64,000 nt of DNA from Palsa-1447 sp964509885 (GCA_964509885.1 CAZDZL010000005.1:42933-106932); one strand, 5' to 3'. Positions 52,590 to 60,559 are shown, counted from the first letter of the stretch. A program made the numbers and translations. The notes: generated by a model not told the origin, from the sequence alone.

Positions 52590-53213
52590 TCAAGCCGCGG
52601 GAGTTCTGTTTTTCTCGCGCTCCGCGAACGCGGCCCTGATGTTCGGCGCCACGGAGACGACGAACTCGCCCTGGGCGCCCGGGGCCACGACGACGGCGTT
52701 TCGCTGGCGGCGCCCCGCGAGGGCGTTCTCCCGGATGAACTCGCGCAGCGAGCGGTGGAGCGCGACGGCCATGTCGCGGCGCTGCAGGGGAAGGGAGCCG
52801 CGCTGCAGGACGAGGAGGCCGAGCGCGCGGTAGCGACCGCGGTCCGACGCGGTCGGGTCCGCGGCGTCGATGTCGGCCGAATTGCGCGCCTGGCGGATCC
52901 GCACGAGCCAGCTCGCGCCCTCCCCCGCCTCCCCGGAGCACCTGCGGCTCGTCAGCTTCACGCCCACCCGCGACGCCGCCTTGAAGAGGCCGCCCCGGTC
53001 GCTCTCGCGGTGCACCCGGATGACGAGGCCCTTCCTCTTCATCCCCTGGACGATCACCTGCCAGCGCACGCAGTGGACCTGGACGCCGAGGAGCGGGTAG
53101 ACGGGCAGCGGCAGGAAGTCCACGATGTCGGGCTCGGAGAGCCCGCGCGCCGCGGCGACGGTCGCCGAGAGCCCCCGCTGCCGTGTGTCGTTCATTTTGG
53201 TCTTGTCACTCAT
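52590..53213 (-). CDS. Unknown 207-residue protein upstream of the AAA+ gene
   Basis: No family is recognised. The protein is basic and has beta-rich stretches (VYPLLGVQVHCVRWQVIVQG, VVVAPGAQGEFVVSV) and two cysteines. It has no signal peptide or membrane helix. ATG at 53213 is used; an ATG six codons later is equally possible. It forms a two-gene minus-strand unit with the AAA+ ATPase and is divergent from the small basic protein gene. Confidence 0.6.
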   Translation of the reverse strand: MSDKTKMNDTRQRGLSATVAAARGLSEPDIVDFLPLPVYPLLGVQVHCVRWQVIVQGMKRKGLVIRVHRESDRGGLFKAASRVGVKLTSRRCSGEAGEGASWLVRIRQARNSADIDAADPTASDRGRYRALGLLVLQRGSLPLQRRDMAVALHRSLREFIRENALAGRRQRNAVVVAPGAQGEFVVSVAPNIRAAFAEREKNRTPAA

Positions 53214-53236
53214 GACGTTTTAATGGGATCAATAAA

Positions 53237-53265
53237 ACTATAAGGTGGTTGAAAACGAGTGAAAA
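53237..53265 (-). promoter_or_regulatory. Candidate promoter for the minus-strand AAA+ unit
   Basis: Read on the minus strand, TTTTCA (53265-53260) and TATAGT (53242-53237) are separated by 17 bases in an AT-rich patch, the least GC-rich short stretch nearby. Transcription would start about 17-20 bases before the ATG at 53213. Confidence 0.45.
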
Positions 53266-53324
53266 CTTAGATAGCTTGATTGGACACGTATAGCAAACGC
53301 TTTCTCTTCAGGTTTTCCCGAACA

Positions 53325-53642
53325 ATGACCCCCAAGCAGCGCCAGGCCGCCTTCGACAGGTACTTCACCGCCCTCGCAAGAAAGGCCTCCGAGAGGCTGG
53401 GCCTGGGCTACCTGGGGACGATCCGCAAGCTGGCGCCCCCGCCCCTCCCGGGCGAGCCCGCCGGCACCACGCGGTACTACCTGAACGCGGTCGCGGGCGA
53501 CGGCTCGCGCTCGGGCCTTGTCGAGCTCGGTGGCGGCGCGGACGCCGCGCTCAGGAGGGCCGAGAGGTGGGTGTCCACGGGCGAGGGCGCGGCGCCGCCA
53601 GCGGCCGGCGGCGCGAGGGCCAAATTAAAGCGTAAAGTTTGA
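53325..53642 (+). CDS. Small basic protein of unknown function
   Basis: The 105-residue product starts MTPKQRQAAFDRYFTALARK and ends in a very basic tail (ARAKLKRKV). It has no signal peptide, membrane helix or known motif; helical N-terminal half, beta-rich centre. A TTG at 53280 would add 15 residues, but the DNA there looks like promoter sequence. Its stop lies within the box that precedes the VirB8-like gene. Confidence 0.55.
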   Translation: MTPKQRQAAFDRYFTALARKASERLGLGYLGTIRKLAPPPLPGEPAGTTRYYLNAVAGDGSRSGLVELGGGADAALRRAERWVSTGEGAAPPAAGGARAKLKRKV

Positions 53643-53654
53643 CTTGTCTAACAT
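53638..53654 (+). promoter_or_regulatory. Box TTTGACTTGTCTAACAT before the VirB8-like gene
   Basis: This element ends 27 bases before the start codon. A near copy precedes ssb and another precedes fabF at about the same distance, so it is probably a promoter or operator. Whether TTGACT acts as a -35 or CTAACA as a -10 is undecided. Confidence 0.45.
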
Positions 53655-53684
53655 CGGCGCGCGTGCTTTTTTGCGCGCCCGATG
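53652..53684 (+). promoter_or_regulatory. 5' UTR hairpin covering the start codon
   Basis: CATCGGCGCGC (53652-53662) can pair with GCGCGC-C-CGATG (53673-53684) with one bulged base, closing a ten-base loop GTGCTTTTTT. The right arm contains the ATG of the VirB8-like gene (53682-53684). This could hold translation down until opened. Confidence 0.4.
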
Positions 53685-54383
53685 AACCCTGGCGAACCCG
53701 AGGAGCCCGAGCTGGCGCGCAGGCCCGCGAACCCCGGCCCCAGGGGCGCGGCCGCCCCGGGGTCTCCCTTCACGCCCGCCGCGCGCTGGGTCGCCGAGCA
53801 CCAGGTCAAGGTCCTCTGCATGGCCGTGGCGGCGGCCTCCCCGATGGCGTCCCTCTGGATGCTGGAGCGCGGGACCGCGAACCTGAGCCGCGGCGTCTGG
53901 GCCTACTCCGTGGACGGCGTCGGGACCATCCACTTCGGGCCGGTCCGGCCCGCGGAGGCAAGGAGCGCCCTCTTCCGGGAGATCCTCCTGCAGGCGGCGC
54001 AGGCCTGCTTCACCCGCAACCCGTCGGGCCTCTCCTACCCCGAGGTCGCGCGGCGGATCTTCGTCGGCGACAGCTGGAGGACGCTCGACGCCGACGTGCG
54101 CGCGGAGGTCCCCGAGCGCAGGCGCAGGAACCTGTACGACCACCCGGAGGTCGAGGGGATCGACGTGCTCGAGGAGGGCGCCTCTCCCCGGTACCGGGTG
54201 CGGGGATTCGTTGTGCGCTCGGGCGCCGTGGAGGGCCTCCCCTACCAGCCCCCCGCCGGTGAGTTCCACCTGGTGGTCGAGCTGGCCCCCCAGGAGGACG
54301 CGATGCAGCAGGGGCGCTATCCCTACGTCGTGGTGCGCCACCGGGCCGCGGTGCGCTGGCCCGCGGAGGCTCCGTCCCCATGA
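53682..54383 (+). CDS. VirB8/TraE-like inner-membrane component
   Basis: This 233-residue protein has a disordered Pro-rich start, one membrane helix (about residues 42-62) and a soluble domain beginning GVWAYSVDGVGTIHFGPV, with ILLQAAQACFTRNPSGLSY and RIFVGDSWRTLDADV. The layout of one helix plus a periplasmic NTF2-like domain matches TraE/VirB8. It is the first gene of an operon with VirB9- and VirB10-like genes; each start overlaps the previous stop by four bases. The assignment is by architecture and gene order as well as sequence pattern. Confidence 0.65.
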   Translation: MNPGEPEEPELARRPANPGPRGAAAPGSPFTPAARWVAEHQVKVLCMAVAAASPMASLWMLERGTANLSRGVWAYSVDGVGTIHFGPVRPAEARSALFREILLQAAQACFTRNPSGLSYPEVARRIFVGDSWRTLDADVRAEVPERRRRNLYDHPEVEGIDVLEEGASPRYRVRGFVVRSGAVEGLPYQPPAGEFHLVVELAPQEDAMQQGRYPYVVVRHRAAVRWPAEAPSP

Positions 54384-55354
54384 GCCCGCGCCCCGCGCTC
54401 CTTGCCGCCGCGGCCCTCGCGTGCGCCCGGCTCGCCCGGGCCGACGCGGAGCCCCCGCCCAGCATCGTGCGGCTCGCGCTTCCCGCCGAGGCCGAGGAGC
54501 GGCGCCCCGTCGCGGTGCCCACAGGTCCCGACAACACGGTCGAGGTCGACTTCCCGTGGCCGCTCGAGGATTGGGCGGGGCGCGGGTTCACCCCCGACGC
54601 GGAGAAATATGCGGGCGACTTCGTGATCGAGGCGGCGCGCGGCGCGACGCGCCTGTTCGTGACCCCGGTCGCCGCCGCGGCCCACCGCGTGCTCCACGTT
54701 GTTCTCGCCGAGCCGGGAAAGCCCTTCCGCAGCGTCCCCATCGAGTTCATGCCGGCCCCCGCGGGCCTTGCCTGGAGCAAGGTCGTCTTTGAGGGCGGCG
54801 CGCCCCCGGCGGCGCCGGTGCCGTCGGTCACGCTCGACGCGCGTCCCCCGAGGGCCCGGCTTCGCGATCCGAGCCCGGAATCGGAGGTCGCTCTCATCCG
54901 GACCATGCGCCTCTTGCTGAACGCGAGCCGGGACGGGGCGGCCGGGATCGCCGCCGCCAATCCCGCGCTCGAGCTCAGGCGCCTCGACGGGGAGCCCCGA
55001 AGCTTCGGGGACTTCACGCTGGCGCAGAGGTTCGCCCTCAGGGATGCGACGACCGGCACCCTAGGCCTCTGCGCGAGCGTGGCCAACCAGACCGCGAGGC
55101 GCCTCCTCTTCGAGCCGGGCAGCTGGGTGGTGCGCGCGGGCGACCGTGTCTACCCCGTCGGCACGGTCGACTTCGCGGGCGAGCTCGAGCCCGGGGCCAC
55201 GGCCGCCGTCTTCCTTGTCCTCGCGCGCGGGCCCGACGGCGCGCCGACGCGGCTGCTGCCGGACAACGCGTTCGCCATAAGCGTTGTCCTCGGCGGCTCC
55301 GTGAACCCGCGCCCTGTGATGCGGATGCCCCTCGAGGGTTTCGGGCCGACGTGA
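54380..55354 (+). CDS. VirB9/TraK-like outer-membrane channel component
   Basis: This 324-residue protein has a signal peptide (cleaved near ARADA). The first domain has NTVEVDFPWPLEDWAGRGFTP, GDFVIEAARGATRLFVTP and VLHVVLAEPGKPF, which resembles the N-terminal beta domain of TraK/VirB9. The second domain (about 170-320) has SLxG-like beta strands with no clear match. It is coupled to the VirB8-like gene (ATGA) and to the VirB10-like gene (GTGA). Confidence 0.65.
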   Translation: MSPRPALLAAAALACARLARADAEPPPSIVRLALPAEAEERRPVAVPTGPDNTVEVDFPWPLEDWAGRGFTPDAEKYAGDFVIEAARGATRLFVTPVAAAAHRVLHVVLAEPGKPFRSVPIEFMPAPAGLAWSKVVFEGGAPPAAPVPSVTLDARPPRARLRDPSPESEVALIRTMRLLLNASRDGAAGIAAANPALELRRLDGEPRSFGDFTLAQRFALRDATTGTLGLCASVANQTARRLLFEPGSWVVRAGDRVYPVGTVDFAGELEPGATAAVFLVLARGPDGAPTRLLPDNAFAISVVLGGSVNPRPVMRMPLEGFGPT

Positions 55355-56646
55355 GCGCCGCCGCCGCAGAATCCACCGGATCGGGCCGGTCCATCCCGGG
55401 CCTGCGCCTCGTCCTCGCAGGCGCGGTGGTCGCCGCCGCCGCGGCCTGGACCTGGCGGGATCGGGGGCGGGGCGCCCCCCCGCGCCCCGAGGCGCCCCAG
55501 GCCCCCCTGCCCACGCGCCTTGCGCCGCAGGAGCTGAGCGCGTCGGAGGCAAACCGCGAGGCGCCCGCCGTCGCCGGCGCCTACCGGCGCGAGGTCGAGC
55601 GTCCGAAGCCGGTCCAGAACGTCGCCGAGGCCGGGGCGCCCCGGGACGAGGCCGCGGCAGACCCGGCGCCGGGCGGACCGTCGAGCCGCCGCAGGGACGA
55701 GAAGAAGACGCTGCCCGAGATCTTTCGCATGCCGGCCGACCCGAGGCCCGCGGCCGCGGCCCCCNNNNNNNNNNNNNNNNNNNNNNNNNNNNNNNNNNNN
55801 NNNNNNNNNNNNNNNNNNNNNNNNNNNNNNNNNNNNNNNNNNNNNNNNNNNNNNNNNNNNNNNNCCGCGGCCCCCGCCGCCACCGGGGTCCCGCCCGCGG
55901 CGCTCGGGGACGCGTTCGCCCCCTTCGGCCGCCTCGTCAAGTGCGAGCTGGTCCAGACGCTCGACAGCGTGACCGCCCGCTCCGAGCCGATCGTCGGCAT
56001 CGTGACCCAGGACCTCGACTGGAACGGGCAGGTCATCATCCCGGCCGCGACCGAGGTGTTCAGCTACGCCCGGCCGGAGGCGGTCATGGACGCGGCGGGC
56101 GTCGGGCGCTTGGTCGACATCGGGGAATGGACGCTCGTCCTTCCCTCGCGCTCGGGGGAGGAGAACGGGCGCGAGTTGGTCCTTAGGGGGCGCGCCGTCG
56201 ACCGCAGGGAGACCCTCGTCGACGCGACGGGCGGCGCCAGGGCCTGGGGCATCGACGACGGCGCCGACGGGCTGGTCGGCTACGCGCTGTCGACGCTCGA
56301 CAACCGTGAGATCAAGCTCTTCGCGGCCGCCGCGCTTGCGGGCATGGCCCAGGGGGCCGCGGCGGTGGCCCAGCGCCAGCAGCCCGCCGCAGGCGTCGCC
56401 GGGGTCCTCGGCGCCACGCAGGCGGCCCCGACGCTCGGCAACGCGCTCGCCGGCTCCGCGGGAGCGGGCGCCGTCGAGGTGATGAACGAGGTCGCGGGAC
56501 GGATCCGGGACGAGATCTCCAAGCGGGGGGTGTACGTGCGCGTGCCCGCCGGAAAGGAGTTCTATCTCTTCGTCGAGCAGACCATCGACCCGCGAGAGGC
56601 GCGGGTCGGGCTCAGGATCCCGGACGCAAGGGGCCCAGGCAAATGA
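55351..56646 (+). CDS. VirB10/TraB-like envelope-spanning component, with assembly gap
   Basis: Starts at GTG 55351. Residues 16-36 form one membrane helix, then a long Pro/Ala/Arg-rich linker that would span the periplasm, broken by the gap. After it comes the beta-barrel domain: GRLVKCELVQTLDSVTARSE, GQVIIPAATEVFSYARP and VRVPAGKEFYLFVEQTID, the layout of TrbI/VirB10. A helix-rich Ala/Gly insertion (IKLFAAAALAGMAQGAAAV) fits the outer-membrane antenna region. The frame is continuous if the gap is 1 modulo 3, as the placeholder is. Confidence 0.78.
   Translation: MSAAAAESTGSGRSIPGLRLVLAGAVVAAAAAWTWRDRGRGAPPRPEAPQAPLPTRLAPQELSASEANREAPAVAGAYRREVERPKPVQNVAEAGAPRDEAAADPAPGGPSSRRRDEKKTLPEIFRMPADPRPAAAAPXXXXXXXXXXXXXXXXXXXXXXXXXXXXXXXXXXAAPAATGVPPAALGDAFAPFGRLVKCELVQTLDSVTARSEPIVGIVTQDLDWNGQVIIPAATEVFSYARPEAVMDAAGVGRLVDIGEWTLVLPSRSGEENGRELVLRGRAVDRRETLVDATGGARAWGIDDGADGLVGYALSTLDNREIKLFAAAALAGMAQGAAAVAQRQQPAAGVAGVLGATQAAPTLGNALAGSAGAGAVEVMNEVAGRIRDEISKRGVYVRVPAGKEFYLFVEQTIDPREARVGLRIPDARGPGK
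55765..55864. other. Assembly gap of 100 N inside the VirB10-like gene
   Basis: It lies in an Ala/Pro repeat (GCGGCCCCC-type units) that encodes the periplasmic linker, so copy number is unknown. Confidence 0.98.
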
Positions 56647-57236
56647 GGGCCGTCGTCCCCCTCCTGGCGGCGGTCCTCGTCCTCGCCTCCTCCTGCCACG
56701 CGCCGGGAAGTCCTCAGGAGGGACCCGGCGCCGCGCTGCCGGGTGCGCCGGACCCCGTGGCCGGCCCGGGGGTCCTCGGCGCGCAGCCCGCCGCCGGCGC
56801 GCCCCCCGCCGGGATACGCCTGCCCGAGCGCATCACGCTGCCCGCGTCCTACAGGCTCATGCTCCTCGACGGGCACCTGGCGCTCGTGCGCGAGGCCGAC
56901 GACCTGGCCCTCGAGCGGCCGCCCCCGTCGATGCGGATCGTGTCGGGCGAGATCGCCCGCGGGGAGCTCGCCTACCAGCCCGCGCTCCTTCCCCAGGAGC
57001 TCGCGGCCGAGGTCGCGGCGAACCGCGAGAGCGCGGCCCGGATGGACGACGCCCTCGGGTCCGTGATGCGCCGCAGCCAGGAGCTGGCCGACCAGGCCCT
57101 TGAGCTCCAGGCCCAGTCCCGCGCGCTGGCCGAGCGCCTGCAGGCGGCGGAGGCCCGGGTGCGGGAGCTCGAGGCCGCGGGCCGCGCGGCGAAGGAGCCG
57201 GCGAGCGCACCGCCGCCGGCGGGCCCTCCCCAGTGA
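56643..57236 (+). CDS. Lipoprotein with coiled coil, possible VirB7/TraV counterpart
   Basis: This 197-residue protein has a lipoprotein-type signal ending LVLASSC (C18, a slightly non-standard lipobox). The middle has beta strands (PASYRLMLLDGHLALV, SGEIARGELAYQP), and residues 125-180 form a heptad-like coiled coil (ELADQALELQAQ, ERLQAAEARVRELEAA). ATG overlaps the VirB10-like stop. Order E-K-B-lipoprotein parallels F-type operons, where TraV is the lipoprotein. Confidence 0.62.
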   Translation: MRAVVPLLAAVLVLASSCHAPGSPQEGPGAALPGAPDPVAGPGVLGAQPAAGAPPAGIRLPERITLPASYRLMLLDGHLALVREADDLALERPPPSMRIVSGEIARGELAYQPALLPQELAAEVAANRESAARMDDALGSVMRRSQELADQALELQAQSRALAERLQAAEARVRELEAAGRAAKEPASAPPPAGPPQ

Positions 57237-57251
57237 GCGTAAACAACTTTG

Positions 57252-57268
57252 TTTGACATGTCTAATTA
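57252..57268 (+). promoter_or_regulatory. Box TTTGACATGTCTAATTA before ssb
   Basis: It contains the perfect palindrome GACATGTC and matches the box before the VirB8-like gene in 13 of 17 positions. It ends 22 bases before the ssb ATG. Confidence 0.45.
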
Positions 57269-57290
57269 ACGTCTCAAGAACCCTCGCGCC

Positions 57291-57743
57291 ATGCCCTACC
57301 TCAACCGCTACTCATTCGTCGGGAACCTGACCAAGGCCCCCGAGCTGCGCTTCCAGCCCTCGGGGGACAAGCAGGCCCTCTGCCTGCTCAACGTCGCCAT
57401 CAACCGGGACTCCCGCGACGAGAGCGGCGAGAAGAGGACCCACACCACGTTCATCAACGACATCGAGGTCTGGGGTCCGACCGGGGAGGCGTGCGCCCAC
57501 TTCCTCACGCAGGGCTCGCTGGTCCTCGTCGAGGGCCGCATGGACGTCGACCAGTGGCAGGACAAGCAGACGGGCGCGAAGCGCTCGCGCATGAAGGTCG
57601 TGGCGGAGAACGTCCAGTTCCTGAGGATCAAGCGGCCCGACGAGGGCAATGACCGCCCCCCTGAGCCGGCGGAGGCTCCGCCCCCGGGGCCCCCGGCGAG
57701 GCGCTCGCCTGCCCGAAGGAGCCGCGCGGCGGCGCTGGCATGA
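57291..57743 (+). CDS. ssb: Single-stranded DNA-binding protein without acidic tip
   Basis: This 150-residue protein has the OB fold of SSB: NRYSFVGNLTKAPELRF, VAINRDSRDESGEKR, WGPTGEACAHFLTQGSLVLVEGRM, and MKVVAENVQFL. The C-terminus is Pro-rich and ends in Arg/Ala (ARRSRAAALA), lacking the acidic DDDIPF-like peptide that recruits repair proteins. It may therefore be a specialised or plasmid-type paralogue. It follows the T4SS-like operon by 54 bases and has its own upstream box. Confidence 0.88.
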   Translation: MPYLNRYSFVGNLTKAPELRFQPSGDKQALCLLNVAINRDSRDESGEKRTHTTFINDIEVWGPTGEACAHFLTQGSLVLVEGRMDVDQWQDKQTGAKRSRMKVVAENVQFLRIKRPDEGNDRPPEPAEAPPPGPPARRSPARRSRAAALA

Positions 57744-58018
57744 ACACGCCCGCGCTCCGGGCGGGCGCGCTGCGGGCCCTCGGGGTCGCCGGCGGCTTCA
57801 CGCTCGTCTCGGTCGTCCTCGGGGCGGCCCCGCTGCCCGGCCCGGTCCTTGCGGCCGGCATGCTCGCCCTACCCTGCGCCCTGTTCGCCGTGCTAAGGAG
57901 CCAGGACCGGCGGCTGGCCCGGGCCCTCGACAACGTTCGGGCCCGCGCCGTCGGACCACCGCTCGGGCACCTCCTGCTCCGGCAGCGCCGTCAGCTGGAC
58001 AAGGCTCTTCATCGATGA
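57740..58018 (+). CDS. Small membrane protein overlapping the SNF2 gene tail
   Basis: The 92-residue frame starts at an ATG overlapping the ssb stop (ATGA). Residues 12-55 have two hydrophobic helices followed by a basic tail (RSQDRRLARALDNVRARAV). The last 126 bases lie antisense to the end of the SNF2 gene, which itself has an unusual extension there. No family is recognised, and the C-terminal part may not be real. Confidence 0.4.
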   Translation: MNTPALRAGALRALGVAGGFTLVSVVLGAAPLPGPVLAAGMLALPCALFAVLRSQDRRLARALDNVRARAVGPPLGHLLLRQRRQLDKALHR

Positions 58019-60559
58019 GAAGTGCTGGCTCAGGTCAAAGTCGCCCCCGAGCCCGCCCACGAGTCGGTCGAAGAGGTCCTTCTTGGAGGCCTTGAGCGCC
58101 TGGATGCGCTCCTCCACCGTGCCCGCGGTGACCATGCGGTAGACGAAGACGGTGTTGGTCTGGCCGATCCGGTGGACGCGGTCGACGGCCTGGGCCTCCA
58201 CGGCGGGGTTCCACCATGGGTCGAGGAGGAAGACGTAGTCGGCCGCGTGCAGCGTGATCCCCGTGCCGGCCGCCTTGAGCGAGACGAGCATCGCCGCCGC
58301 CCCGGGGGCGCCCTGGAATGCCTGGACCGGCTTCAGCCGGTCGAGCGTCATCCCGGTCAGCTCGTAGCGGGGAAGGTCCGGGAAGTTCTGGATCAGCGCC
58401 GCGCGCACGCGGTCGAGCAGCATCACGAACTGCGAGAAGATGACGACCTTGTGGCCGCTGCCGACGATCTCGGCCAGCTTCTCCACAAGCAGGTTGATCT
58501 TGCCGGAGTCCGAGAGCGGGGCCTTAAGCCAGGGAAGCATGTCGGGGTCGCAGCAGGTCTGCCGCAGCCGCGTCAGGAGCGCGAGGAAGCCGAAGGACTT
58601 CTCGCGCATGGCCGAGCCGACGTCGTCGCCGAGCCGCTCCAGGCCCTCCGTGCAGATCCTGGCGTATTCGGCCCTCTGCACGTCCGTCAGCGGGCAGATG
58701 AGGTCCATCTCGACCTTGGGGGGCAGCTCCTGGGCGACCTCCTTCTTCGTCCGGCGCAGGATGAACGGGGCCAGCTGGGCCCGAAGCCTCGCGAGCGTGC
58801 CCTCGCGGTCCGCGTTGAGGGAGCCCTCGAACGAGGAGCGCGACCCGAGGAGCCCGGGAAGCAGGAACCGGAAGATGCTCCAGAGGTCGAGCTGGCGGTT
58901 CTCGAGGGGCGTGCCGGTGAGGACGACCCTGTGCCTCGCCCGGATGGCGAAGCAGGTCTGGGTCACCTTGGCGTCCGGGTTCTTGATGAACTGGCCCTCG
59001 TCGAGGATGGCGTAGCCGAAGTCGACGTTGTCCAGGAGCGCGCGGTGCTTCCTGAGCTGGGTGTAGCTGCAGAGCCAGATGACCGCGTCCTTGCGCGACG
59101 TGAAGTCGTTGCCGGTCTTCAGGACGTCGACCGCCATGGCCGGGAAGAACTTGGTGATCTCCTCCCTCCAGACCGGGACGACGCTCGCGGGGCAGACGAC
59201 GAGGCTCGGCCGGCCCGGGGACGGCCGCGCCGAGAGGAGCGAGAGGACCTGGAGCGTCTTGCCGAGGCCCATCTCGTCGGCGAGGAGCCCGTGGCAGTCC
59301 ACCTCGCAGAGATGGTGCATCCACTCGACGCCGCGCCGCTGGTACGGGCGCAGGATCGCCGCCGTCTCGGGCGGCGAGTCCGGCGACGCCAGGACCCGCT
59401 GGCGCCAGGCCTCCATCTCCGGCGAGAGCGTGAGCTTCAGGCGGGCGTCGTTGAAGAGGGAGAAGACGAGGTACTGCAGAAGGGCGGCGCCGCCCTCCTG
59501 GGTCTCCTCGATGTTGCGGCGCCATGAGCTGTAGGACTCCCACTTGTCGGCGGACAGGGCGACGATGCCGAGGTTCGGCAGGATGACGGGCTGGCCGCCG
59601 CGCTTCAGGAGGGCCGAAACCTCGCTGTCCGTCAGCATCCGCTCCCCCGCCCGGAAGATCCACCGCAGGTTGAGGCCGGCGTCGCCCGCGGCGCGCTCGG
59701 CAACGGCCTCGATCTCGACGCTCCTCGTGCCCTTCAGGAGGTTCGCGGCCTTGTCGTCCAGCTCTATGGAGAACACCCGCTTCCAGAGCGGGAGGGTCAC
59801 CTTCAGGAAGTTCGGGATCTCGACCAGGGACTCCATGAGGTAGGCCCCCGTGTCCTGGTTGTACTGGAAGTGGGCCTTGCGGGCGTAGGCGGCCAGGCCG
59901 ATCAGCTTGGCGCGCTCCCCCGACGACACGTGGCCGTTGCCGTTAGCGCCGGCGTGGGCGTCGGGCCCCAGTGCGGGCTGGCGCGCCTTCTTGTCCGCCT
60001 GGACCCAGAAGGCCTGGAAGGCCAGCCCCGAGGACCGGATCTTGAAGACGAGGAGAAGCGGCCTCGAGGGCCCGTTCAGCCGGGAGACGGGCGGGGCGCC
60101 CGCGCCTACCGCAGCTGGCTTGCCATTGCCGTTGCCATGGCCGTTGCCGTTTCCGTTGCCGTTGCCGGCAGGGGTGCCCCCGTTGGAGATGCGCTCCTCG
60201 GCGCGGGCGTTCTCGGCCGGCAGCGGCGAAATCTCGTCGGCGACCAGCTCCTCGATCTCGTGAAGCCCCGCCACCGCAAGGGCATGGGCGATTTCCCGGT
60301 CTGTCGTGGACGACCGCACCGAGAGGGCGCCCGCGTTCCACTCGATGACGGCGTACTCGTCCTTCTTGTCGATGCGCCTGTGGATGATGGCGTCCCTGTC
60401 CGTCAGCTCGAGCTCCCTCACCTCCCCGTTGCGGTAGATGCGGCGGCCCTCGTCGAGCTGGGTTGACGAAAACGTCTCGGACCAGTCGTCCGCAAGCATG
60501 TCAAACCAGTACTCCAGCGAATGTGGCGTGTAGACCCGTTTCGGACCGTGGGTTTGCAT
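57893..60559 (-). CDS. SNF2-family DNA-dependent ATPase/helicase
   Basis: This 888-residue protein has an N-terminal region with a SWIM-like or DNA-binding character (TQLDEGRRIYRNG), a Gly-Asn repeat (residues 132-146), and the SNF2 motor: LRPYQRRGVEWM, DEMGLGKT (428-435), motif II DEGQ (520-523), VLTGTPLENR, and the helicase C motifs HKVVIFSQF, LVSLKAAGTGITL and DRVHRIGQT. Such bacterial proteins remodel protein-DNA complexes or stalled transcription. It ends with a 25-residue tail overlapping the small membrane gene. Confidence 0.92.
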   Translation of the reverse strand: MQTHGPKRVYTPHSLEYWFDMLADDWSETFSSTQLDEGRRIYRNGEVRELELTDRDAIIHRRIDKKDEYAVIEWNAGALSVRSSTTDREIAHALAVAGLHEIEELVADEISPLPAENARAEERISNGGTPAGNGNGNGNGHGNGNGKPAAVGAGAPPVSRLNGPSRPLLLVFKIRSSGLAFQAFWVQADKKARQPALGPDAHAGANGNGHVSSGERAKLIGLAAYARKAHFQYNQDTGAYLMESLVEIPNFLKVTLPLWKRVFSIELDDKAANLLKGTRSVEIEAVAERAAGDAGLNLRWIFRAGERMLTDSEVSALLKRGGQPVILPNLGIVALSADKWESYSSWRRNIEETQEGGAALLQYLVFSLFNDARLKLTLSPEMEAWRQRVLASPDSPPETAAILRPYQRRGVEWMHHLCEVDCHGLLADEMGLGKTLQVLSLLSARPSPGRPSLVVCPASVVPVWREEITKFFPAMAVDVLKTGNDFTSRKDAVIWLCSYTQLRKHRALLDNVDFGYAILDEGQFIKNPDAKVTQTCFAIRARHRVVLTGTPLENRQLDLWSIFRFLLPGLLGSRSSFEGSLNADREGTLARLRAQLAPFILRRTKKEVAQELPPKVEMDLICPLTDVQRAEYARICTEGLERLGDDVGSAMREKSFGFLALLTRLRQTCCDPDMLPWLKAPLSDSGKINLLVEKLAEIVGSGHKVVIFSQFVMLLDRVRAALIQNFPDLPRYELTGMTLDRLKPVQAFQGAPGAAAMLVSLKAAGTGITLHAADYVFLLDPWWNPAVEAQAVDRVHRIGQTNTVFVYRMVTAGTVEERIQALKASKKDLFDRLVGGLGGDFDLSQHFSSMKSLVQLTALPEQEVPERWSDGAGPNVVEGPGQPPVLAP
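60117..60167 (-). repeat. Hexanucleotide repeat encoding Gly-Asn in the SNF2 gene
   Basis: GGCAAC-type units, about eight imperfect copies, encode the (GN)n linker. Slippage could change linker length in steps of two residues without breaking frame. Confidence 0.7.

Noticed and set aside
51585..58018. Complete integrative conjugative element
   Set aside because: No integrase, relaxase, coupling protein, attachment repeat or composition change was seen at either edge.
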